NCBI RefSeq assembly: GCF_000382065.1
Contig: NZ_KB907498.1
Coordinates: forward strand, 750,714-814,713
From: Stenotrophomonas hibiscicola ATCC 19867
GTDB taxonomy: Bacteria > Pseudomonadota > Gammaproteobacteria > Xanthomonadales > Xanthomonadaceae
Length of the DNA stretch: 64,000 bases
Direction: 5' to 3'
Shown: positions 57,741 to 64,000 of the stretch, one piece after another
Position numbering within the stretch: position 1 is the stretch's first letter
How the letters are laid out: each line of letters begins with the position of its first letter
Translations under genes and position numbers: made by a program
The notes under the pieces: model-generated
The model's database searches: none
Told to the model about the DNA's origin: nothing
Seen by the model: the letters and a program-made list of their open reading frames with translations, nothing else

Positions 57741-59510
57741 GTGCCGCGCGCGCGCGCCGGCCAGGTTCCTTCCGGCCAGCGGCCGGTCCAGCTGCTGGCT
57801 GGGCACGGTGCTGCCCGTGGCGCGGCGATGGGCCGCGCACGGGTACGCCTGCCGCATGCGCTGGAGGTGGCCGAGCAACGCATCGGCGCCCACCAGGTCG
57901 AGGCCGAGCTGGCCCGCCTGCATCGTGCGGTGGATGCCGCGCGCACGGAAATGCACGAACTGCGCCAGCGCCTGCATGGCGCATTGAACCAGGAAGTGGG
58001 CGAGTTCCTGGACCTGCACGCGCTGCTGCTGGACGATCCCGAGCTGTTGTTCGGGCTGGACGAGCTGATCCGCAGCGGTCCCTACAGTGCCGGCTACGCA
58101 TTGCGCCTGCAGCGTGACCGCCTGGCCAAGGTCTTCGATGGCATGGACGATGCCTACCTGAAGAGCCGCATGGACGACCTGGACCATGTCATCGGCCGCA
58201 TCCACGCGTTCCTGCAGCCTGAACGCGCGCCGGTGATGAAGGGCCTGGCCGGCGAGATCCTGGTCTGCGACAACATCGCCCCGTCCGAACTGGCCCAGCT
58301 GCAGGCCCAGGGCGTGGTTGGCATCGTCACCGCCGCCGGCAGCGCGCTGTCGCACAGCGCGATCCTGGCGCGCAGCCTGCATCTGCCGTTGATCGTGAAC
58401 GTTCCGCAGCTGCTCAGCCGCATCGCCGATGGCGACGTGCTGATCATCGATGGCGCCGACGGCAGCATCACCGCCAACCCGCAGGCCGACAACCTGCGTG
58501 ACTATCGCGCGCGCCTGAAGGAGCATGCGCGCGAGCAGCGCGAGCTCGGCCGCCTGCGCAGCAAGCCCAGCCGCACCCGCGACCAGGTCGACATCGCCCT
58601 GCTGGCCAATGCCGAATCGCTGGAAGACGTCACCCAAGCGCACGCGCTGGGCGCGCAGGGACTGGGCCTGTACCGCACCGAGTTCCTGTTCCTGCAGCGC
58701 AACGAGCTGCCGGATGAAGAAGAACAGTTCCAGACCTACCGGGATGCCGCGTTGGGCATGAGCGGGCGACCGGTCACCATCCGCACGCTCGATCTGGGCG
58801 CGGACAAGGCCGACCGCACCGGCCTGACCCTCAGCAATGAAGAGAACCCCGCCCTGGGTCTGCGCGGCGTACGCCTGTCGCTGGCACGGCCGAAGGTGGC
58901 CGATACCCAGCTGCGCGCGATCCTGCGCGCCTCCGCCTACGGCAAGCTGCGCGTGCTGGTGCCGATGGTCAGCACCCGCGAGGAACTGCTGGCGGTGCGC
59001 CGGCGCATGCTCAAGCTGACCGAACAGCTGCGCGGCGAGGGCCACATGGTGTCCGACCACGTGCCGCTGGGCGCGATGATCGAAGTTCCTGCGGCAGCAC
59101 TGGCGCTGGAGAGCTTCATCGACCTGGTCGACTTCCTGTCGATCGGCACCAATGACCTGGTGCAGTACCTGCTGGCCGCCGACCGCAACAACGAGGCACT
59201 GGGCGAACTGTATTCGCCACTGCATCCGGCCGTGCTGCGACTGCTGCAGATGGTGATCGAGACGGGCGCGCGTCACCGCATCCCGGTGGCGGTCTGCGGC
59301 GAGATGGCCGGCGACGCACGGATGACCCCGCTGCTGCTGGCGCTGGGCCTGACCGAGTTCAGCCTGCACCCCGGCACGCTGCTGGAAGTGCGCCGTGCGA
59401 TCCGCGATGCCGATCTGGCCGCATTGCGCGCGCGCGCGCCGAAGCTGCTGGCCGCACGCGACCGCCGCGCGATCGAGCGCTGGCTGGCGCTGGTGGCCGA
59501 AACGGCCTGA
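57741..59510 (+). CDS. ptsI: PTS enzyme I PtsI
   Basis: 589 residues from a GTG start. The phosphohistidine is in GSALSHSAILARS (about His205), the PEP site in LGLYRTEFLFL and LSIGTNDLVQYLLAADRNN, and the catalytic Cys in VCGEMAGD. It takes phosphate from PEP for HPr. There is a somewhat long N-terminal extension of about 16 residues. Confidence 0.95.
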   Translation: MPRARAGQVPSGQRPVQLLAGHGAARGAAMGRARVRLPHALEVAEQRIGAHQVEAELARLHRAVDAARTEMHELRQRLHGALNQEVGEFLDLHALLLDDPELLFGLDELIRSGPYSAGYALRLQRDRLAKVFDGMDDAYLKSRMDDLDHVIGRIHAFLQPERAPVMKGLAGEILVCDNIAPSELAQLQAQGVVGIVTAAGSALSHSAILARSLHLPLIVNVPQLLSRIADGDVLIIDGADGSITANPQADNLRDYRARLKEHAREQRELGRLRSKPSRTRDQVDIALLANAESLEDVTQAHALGAQGLGLYRTEFLFLQRNELPDEEEQFQTYRDAALGMSGRPVTIRTLDLGADKADRTGLTLSNEENPALGLRGVRLSLARPKVADTQLRAILRASAYGKLRVLVPMVSTREELLAVRRRMLKLTEQLRGEGHMVSDHVPLGAMIEVPAAALALESFIDLVDFLSIGTNDLVQYLLAADRNNEALGELYSPLHPAVLRLLQMVIETGARHRIPVAVCGEMAGDARMTPLLLALGLTEFSLHPGTLLEVRRAIRDADLAALRARAPKLLAARDRRAIERWLALVAETA

Positions 59511-59519
59511 CTGCCGAGG

Positions 59520-59587
59520 GTAGTGCTGGTCGCTGGCCGGCAATCTCGTGGACTTCGATGGGGACGATTGCGGGCCAGCGGCCGGCG
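59520..59587. repeat. SMAG elements after ptsI
   Basis: gtagtgctggtcgctggccg plus gca (59520-59542) and an inverted half gggccagcggccggcgc (59571-59587). They lie 10 nt after the ptsI stop. Confidence 0.7.
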
Positions 59588-59703
59588 CAACCACCGCCCT
59601 CGGCTATGCGTTGAAACATCCCCTTGCGATAATGACGCGCTGAACACCCCTGTTGCCGCATCCTTGCCGGGATCGCGGCTTTTCTTATCCCGCGGGAGCT
59701 GCG

Positions 59704-61065
59704 ATGGCTGAAGCCGTACGCCACGACAAGACTGCGCGCCAACTGCGGATGCTGTCCGACGCACTGGACAGCGGTCGGCTGGGCCCGGTGCGTCGCCTGG
59801 TCAACACCCTGGCCCCGGCCGAGATCGGCAACCTGCTTGAATCGCTGCCGCCGGGCAAGCGCGAGGTGGTGTGGGGCCTGGTCGATCCGGAAGATGACGG
59901 CGAGGTGCTGGTCCACGTCGGCGACGACGTGCGCGAGAGCCTGCTCGCGGACATGGACCCGGACGAAATCATCGCCGCGGTCGAAGACCTGGACATCGAC
60001 GACCTGGCCGACCTGGTCGAAGACCTGCCCGATACGGTCATCGACGAAGTCCTCAAGTCGATGGACCGCGAGAACCGCGAGCGCCTGGAACAGGTGCTGT
60101 CCTATCCCGAGGACAGTGCCGGCCGCCTGATGAACCCGGACGTGGTGACCGTGCGCGCCGACGTCAACGTGGACGTGGTGCTGCGCTACCTGCGCCTGCG
60201 CGGCGAACTGCCGGACCACACCGACCACCTGTTCGTGGTCAGCCGGCGCCATCAGTACCTTGGCCGGGTGTCGCTGGCGGCACTGGTGACCCACGAGGAC
60301 ACCACCCCGATCAACCGCCTGATCGACGACGAGCAGCCGGCCATCGACGTCGGCGAGAGCGACCAGGAAGTCGCGCGGCAGTTCTCCGACCATGACTGGA
60401 TCTCCGCACCGGTGGTGGACGAGAACAACATCCTCGTTGGTCGCATCACCATCGATGACGTGGTCGACATCATCCGTGGCCAGGCCGAGCACCAGGCGCT
60501 GGGCGCCGCCGGCCTGGACGAGGACGAGGACCTGTTCAGCCCGGTCTGGCGCGCCATGCGCCGCCGCCTGATGTGGCTGTCGATCAACCTGTGCACGGCC
60601 TTCCTGGCCTCCAGCGTGGTCGGTCACTTCGAGGGCACCATCGACAAGCTGGTGGCGCTGGCGGTGCTGATGCCGATCGTGGCCGGCCTCGGTGGCAACG
60701 CCGGCACCCAGGTGCTGGCGCTGATGGTGCGCGGCCTGGCGCTGGGCCAGGTGGGCGCCTCCAACGCGCGCACCCTGCTGTGGAAGGAAGTGCGTGTTGC
60801 GCTGCTGAACGGCGTGATGCTCGGCTCGGTGCTGGGCCTGATCGTATTGGCCTGGTTCCATTCACCCGGGCTGTCTGCGGTGATCGCCATCGCACTGACC
60901 TGCAACCTGCTGTTCGCAGCGCTGGCCGGCGTGCTGGTGCCGCTCACACTGAAACGCTTCGGCTTCGATCCAGCGCTGGCCAGCGGTATCTTCCTGACCG
61001 CAGTGACCGACTCGATGGGCTTCTTCACTTTCCTCGGCCTGGCCACGCTGGTGCTGCTGCACTGA
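59704..61065 (+). CDS. mgtE: Magnesium transporter MgtE
   Basis: 453 residues. The ATG at 59704 has GGGAG 7 nt upstream. Cytoplasmic N-domain (acidic, many Asp/Glu: VEDLDIDDLADLVEDLPD), two CBS domains (RLMNPDVVTVRADVN; APVVDENNILVGRITIDDV) and five membrane helices with the pore motif GGNAGTQVLALMVRG and AVTDSMGFF. Mg2+ binding to the cytoplasmic domains closes the channel. Confidence 0.94.
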   Translation: MAEAVRHDKTARQLRMLSDALDSGRLGPVRRLVNTLAPAEIGNLLESLPPGKREVVWGLVDPEDDGEVLVHVGDDVRESLLADMDPDEIIAAVEDLDIDDLADLVEDLPDTVIDEVLKSMDRENRERLEQVLSYPEDSAGRLMNPDVVTVRADVNVDVVLRYLRLRGELPDHTDHLFVVSRRHQYLGRVSLAALVTHEDTTPINRLIDDEQPAIDVGESDQEVARQFSDHDWISAPVVDENNILVGRITIDDVVDIIRGQAEHQALGAAGLDEDEDLFSPVWRAMRRRLMWLSINLCTAFLASSVVGHFEGTIDKLVALAVLMPIVAGLGGNAGTQVLALMVRGLALGQVGASNARTLLWKEVRVALLNGVMLGSVLGLIVLAWFHSPGLSAVIAIALTCNLLFAALAGVLVPLTLKRFGFDPALASGIFLTAVTDSMGFFTFLGLATLVLLH

Positions 61066-61124
61066 CCGCATCGAGGATCGGCCCCCGCCACGCGGGTCGT
61101 TGACTCCACCCAACCGGAACACCC

Positions 61125-61391
61125 ATGGCAACAACGATCGAAAACTATTTCCAGCCCGGCTGGCGCGACCAGCAGCACACCTGCCCGGCCTGCGAGTGGA
61201 AGGGCAGCTCGCGCGCCATGGAGATGGAACTGGACGAGGACGCCACCGAGTATGACTGCCCGGTCTGCGAGAACCCGCTGCTGGTGGTCCTGCACCCGGA
61301 TATGGCGCAGGTGCAGGCTGCGGCGGCGGCAGGCAATGCCGAAGCGCAGGAACAACTGGACATCATTGCCAGCTTCCCGCGCCCGCAGTGA
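61125..61391 (+). CDS. Small zinc-ribbon protein
   Basis: 88 residues with two CxxC knuckles (CPACEWKG and CPVCENPL), a probable zinc ribbon, and an acidic linker. No family name is certain. It may bind nucleic acid or protein. It stands alone between mgtE and the esterase. Confidence 0.75.
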   Translation: MATTIENYFQPGWRDQQHTCPACEWKGSSRAMEMELDEDATEYDCPVCENPLLVVLHPDMAQVQAAAAAGNAEAQEQLDIIASFPRPQ

Positions 61392-61461
61392 CGCGGCGCA
61401 CGATGCCGCGCTGGCGACAGCGGACTACGATGCAGGCGATCTCGCCACTTCGGGAAACCCC

Positions 61462-62259
61462 ATGGTCCGTTTGCTGTCGCGCTGGCTGCCACTGCTGGCC
61501 CTTCTGTTGATGAGCGGCTGCACGTCGCTGCCGGATGGCGCGCGGGGTCGCTTCGAAGCCCGCGCCGTGAAGGTGGATGGCGAGACGGCCTACTACCAGG
61601 TATTCATTCCGGCCGCATCGGCGCGTACACCGGGCTCACTGCCGGTCGTGCTGTTCCTGCACGGTTCGGGCGAGCGCGGCGCCGATGGCGTGAAGCAGAC
61701 CCACGCGGGGCTGGGACCGTACCTGCGCGAGCAGGCCGCCGATTTCCCTGCGTTGGCCGTATTTCCGCAGGCGCCGGGACGCGGGGAATGGAGCGGGCGC
61801 AACAACCGTGTGGCCCTGGCCGCGCTGGATGCAGCGATCGCCGAGTTCGGTGCCGATCCGGCGCGGCAATACCTGACCGGCATGTCGATGGGTGGCTACG
61901 GCAGCTGGAATATCGCCTTGGACAACCCGCACCGATTTGCTGCGATCGTGCCGGTGTGCGGCGCGGTGCTGGCCCCGCGCGCGGTACGTCCGACCCTGTT
62001 CGTCGAACAGGTGGCCGGTGAAACCGACCCGTATGCGGCCATTGCCCAGCGCCTGCGGCAGACGCCGATCTGGATCTTCCATGGCGCGCTGGATGACGTG
62101 GTGCCGCCGAATGACGACCGCCGGCTGCACGCCGCATTCCAGAACGCCAACGCGCGTGACGTGCGCTACACCGAATACCCGGAAGGCAACCACAATGCCT
62201 GGGACGCCACCTACGCCGACCCGGCGATGTGGGAATGGATGTTCGCGCAGAAGCGCTGA
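61462..62259 (+). CDS. Lipoprotein alpha/beta-hydrolase (esterase-like)
   Basis: 265 residues. Signal with lipobox LMSGC, then an esterase domain: oxyanion-side LFLHGSGERG, nucleophile elbow GMSMGGYG, Asp/His region FHGALDDVVPP and GNHNAW. Resembles the phospholipase/carboxylesterase group of exported feruloyl-esterase-like enzymes. Substrate unknown. Confidence 0.88.
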   Translation: MVRLLSRWLPLLALLLMSGCTSLPDGARGRFEARAVKVDGETAYYQVFIPAASARTPGSLPVVLFLHGSGERGADGVKQTHAGLGPYLREQAADFPALAVFPQAPGRGEWSGRNNRVALAALDAAIAEFGADPARQYLTGMSMGGYGSWNIALDNPHRFAAIVPVCGAVLAPRAVRPTLFVEQVAGETDPYAAIAQRLRQTPIWIFHGALDDVVPPNDDRRLHAAFQNANARDVRYTEYPEGNHNAWDATYADPAMWEWMFAQKR

Positions 62260-62285
62260 GCCATAGCTTCTGCTGGGAAACATCT

Positions 62286-62415
62286 GTGGGTGGATGCCAA
62301 CCGTTGGTCGGCTTGGGTATTGGTGGATGCCAACCGTTGGTCGGCTTGGGTATTGGTGGGTGCCGACCGTTGGTCGGCTTGGGTATTGGTGGGTGCCGAC
62401 CGTTGGTCGGCACTA
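62286..62415. repeat. Array of four REP units, 33-bp period (left of the RAYT gene)
   Basis: Four copies at 62291, 62324, 62357 and 62390, each with the palindromic core gccgaccgttggtcggc (two carry A for G in tgccaacc). The spacer is ttgggtattggtgg. The last core ends within the stop region of the RAYT gene. The same core occurs inverted to the right of that gene. Confidence 0.93.
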
Positions 62416-62904
62416 TCTCTCCGCTTCGGGGTAATCCATTGCTTGGTACCTCCCATCGATCTCCCATCGGCACCAGGCATACGGATACTCTCCCACGCAG
62501 CTCGCCAAGTTCGCCCTGACCGGGTTGGCGACGATGTACATCGCATGGCGAAACAGTGATTCTTCAGAACGCATGGCGTGATCGTGATAGCTCGATTGCC
62601 AAAATGGTCCTGTCTTACCCAGCATGCGGTTGATCCGCAATGCACTGCTCGATTTGAAGCGTTGCATGATGTAGTCCAGCGAGAACGCACGGATCTCCAC
62701 AAGCCAATGGATGTGGTCCGGCATGACCACATAGGCAAGTGAGTGCGTCAGGCCATCATCATCAATGCGACGGAACACATCCATCACCTCCTGTGCCGCA
62801 GTGGCATCATCGAAGTAGCGTCGACGTTCCTGGGTGACGGTGGTCAGGATGTAGGATTGCCCGATCCGGGAATGACGGCCAAGGCGTAGGCGTGCGCGGT
62901 TCAT
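62413..62904 (-). CDS. REP-associated tyrosine transposase (RAYT)
   Basis: 163 residues of the Y1 HUH transposase fold (IS200-like). The HUH motif is MPDHIHWLVE (His64, His66), the catalytic Tyr is about Tyr123 (HAMYIVANPVRANL), and GPFWQSSYHDHAMR is a RAYT hallmark. RAYTs cut at REP palindromes and are thought to have spread REPs. The gene lies between arrays of palindromes on both sides, a REPtron-like unit. It seems intact. Confidence 0.93.
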   Translation of the reverse strand: MNRARLRLGRHSRIGQSYILTTVTQERRRYFDDATAAQEVMDVFRRIDDDGLTHSLAYVVMPDHIHWLVEIRAFSLDYIMQRFKSSSALRINRMLGKTGPFWQSSYHDHAMRSEESLFRHAMYIVANPVRANLASCVGEYPYAWCRWEIDGRYQAMDYPEAER

Positions 62905-63017
62905 GGGCCCAAGCGTGCGCCTGCCGGTATCCCTCTTCTATCGGGCAACCACGTCAGTACAGGTAGGCCCGGAACCATTCAATGGCCAGGCCCGCACTTC
63001 ACCGCACTGATGGTTCG

Positions 63018-63145
63018 GTGCCGACCAACGGTCGGCACCCACCGGATCGGCTGAGAACAGATCAGCCGTGCCGACCAACGGTCGGCACCCACCGGGTCGG
63101 ATGAGGACAGATCAGCCGTGCCGACCAACGGTCGGCACCCACCAA
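63018..63145. repeat. Array of three REP units, 50-bp period (right of the RAYT gene)
   Basis: Three copies start at 63018, 63068 and 63118, each with gtgccgaccaacggtcggc plus ac, the reverse complement of the left-array core. Spacers (accgg-tcgg-tgag-acagatcagcc) are nearly identical between copies. The last one touches the 3' end of pyrB. Confidence 0.93.
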
Positions 63146-63150
63146 AGTGG

Positions 63151-64000
63151 TCAGCCCAGCAAGGTTTCCAGCACGGCCATGCGCACCGCGACGCCGTTGG
63201 CGACCTGGCGCAGCACCCACGACTGCGGGCCGTCGGCCACGTCATCGGTGATTTCCACGCCACGGTTGATCGGGCCCGGATGCAGCACCGCAGCGTCCTT
63301 GCCGGCACGGGCCAGGCGTTCGTTGGTCAGGCCGTACTGGGCGTGGTACTGCTCCAGCGACGGCACCAGGCCTTCTTCCATGCGCTCGCGCTGCAGGCGC
63401 AGCATCATCAGCGCGTCGGCGCCTTCCAGCATCGCATCGAAATCATCGCCGACCACGCAGCCCTTCAGGGTCTCGTCGTCCGGCAGCAGTGACTGCGGGC
63501 CGCACACGCGGATCTCGCCCACCCCCAGCGTGCGCAGCGCATGCAGGTCGGTGCGCGCCACGCGCGAGTGCTTCACGTCGCCGACGATCACCACCTTCAG
63601 CTTCGAGAAATCCGGGCCCTTGGCCTGGCGCAGGGTCAGCATGTCCAGCAGGCCCTGGGTCGGGTGCGCACTGCGGCCGTCGCCGGCGTTGATCAGTGCG
63701 GTGCCCTCGCCCGCCGCCTCGGCCAGCGCGGCCACGGCGCCGTCATCGGGGTGACGCACCACGAAGCCGCGCACGCCCATTGCTTCCAGGTTGCGCAACG
63801 TGTCGCAGGCCGTTTCGCCCTTGCGCGTGGACGAGGTCGACGCGTCGAAGTTCAGCACATCGGCGCCCAGGCGCTGCGCGGCCAGCTGGAACGAGCTGCG
63901 GGTGCGCGTGGACGGTTCGAAGAACAGCGTGCATACCGCAGAACCGGCCAGCACGTGGCGCTTGTTGCCGACACGGCCGACTGCGGCGTCACGGATCTGC
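63151..64000 (-). CDS. pyrB: Aspartate carbamoyltransferase catalytic chain PyrB (5' end outside window)
   Basis: The frame is open to the window edge, so the N-terminus is missing. About 283 residues remain: LFFEPSTRTRSSFQLAAQRLG (carbamoyl-phosphate site), DVKHSRVARTDLHALRTLG, VLHPGPINRGVEI. It forms carbamoyl-aspartate in pyrimidine synthesis. Its 3' end lies next to the right REP array. Confidence 0.95.
   Translation of the reverse strand, partial: QIRDAAVGRVGNKRHVLAGSAVCTLFFEPSTRTRSSFQLAAQRLGADVLNFDASTSSTRKGETACDTLRNLEAMGVRGFVVRHPDDGAVAALAEAAGEGTALINAGDGRSAHPTQGLLDMLTLRQAKGPDFSKLKVVIVGDVKHSRVARTDLHALRTLGVGEIRVCGPQSLLPDDETLKGCVVGDDFDAMLEGADALMMLRLQRERMEEGLVPSLEQYHAQYGLTNERLARAGKDAAVLHPGPINRGVEITDDVADGPQSWVLRQVANGVAVRMAVLETLLG

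Noticed and set aside
59630..59703. Magnesium riboswitch before mgtE
   Set aside because: Only a short cgggat / atcccg pairing is seen and the gap is too short for a known Mg2+-sensing leader.
62286..63145. CRISPR array
   Set aside because: Repeats are regular but the spacers are identical or nearly so, the units are palindromic REP cores, and no cas gene is present; a RAYT gene sits between them.

Overview
The window is a GC-rich gammaproteobacterial chromosome segment, most likely Stenotrophomonas (S. maltophilia complex, Xanthomonadaceae). Three things point there: SMAG-type palindromes opening with GTAG in many intergenic gaps, the combination and order of the lpt-rpoN-hpf-ptsN-hprK-rapZ-ptsHI block, and the Fiu/PiuC iron genes. 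The genus call is inference from the sequence alone.

Layout. 1-5156 is a SUF iron-sulfur operon (Rrf2 regulator, sufB, sufC, sufD, sufS) ending in a clear terminator. 5230-18000 is an AT-richer accessory island read on the minus strand. It holds a secreted YD-repeat (Rhs) protein, a second ORF with the Rhs core and a toxin tip, a cognate immunity candidate, and downstream a trail of decayed older Rhs tips interleaved with small membrane proteins and lipoproteins that look like orphan immunity genes. 18175-19043 carries a GNAT acetyltransferase and a Rieske protein. 19247-31526 is iron acquisition: two TonB-dependent receptors, PiuC, and a PepSY / DUF2271 / DUF4198 / ApbE / diflavin-reductase operon, with Fur-box-like sites before the main units.

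31611-34079 encodes a HutD/Ves-family protein and two L,D-transpeptidases. 34156-34440 (minus) holds no conserved gene but a striking candidate regulatory RNA: eight CAGGA motifs spaced about 20-45 nt, most in hairpin loops, ending in a terminator-like hairpin. This is the architecture of CsrB/RsmZ-type RNAs that sequester CsrA/RsmA. A ComEA-like gene sits just upstream of it on the same strand.

34957-48804 contains an M20 peptidase, the AmgK-MurU cell-wall recycling pair, hda, an AI-2E family transporter, purM and purN with small membrane genes, two DUF3108 paralogs, and a bolA-murA-EF-hand operon. 48859-59510 is a long envelope and regulation block: kdsD, kdsC, lptC, lptA, lptB, rpoN, hpf, ptsN, hprK, rapZ, then a mannose-type EIIA, HPr and EI. 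59704-64000 has mgtE, a zinc-ribbon protein, a lipoprotein esterase, a REP-associated tyrosine transposase (RAYT) between two arrays of its probable REP substrates, and the 3' part of pyrB.

Most interesting: the CsrB-like RNA; the two-ORF secreted Rhs system with its in-frame stop conserved in three copies; the graveyard of displaced Rhs tips with retained immunity-like genes; an 18-bp poly-C tract in that graveyard; and the RAYT/REP unit.
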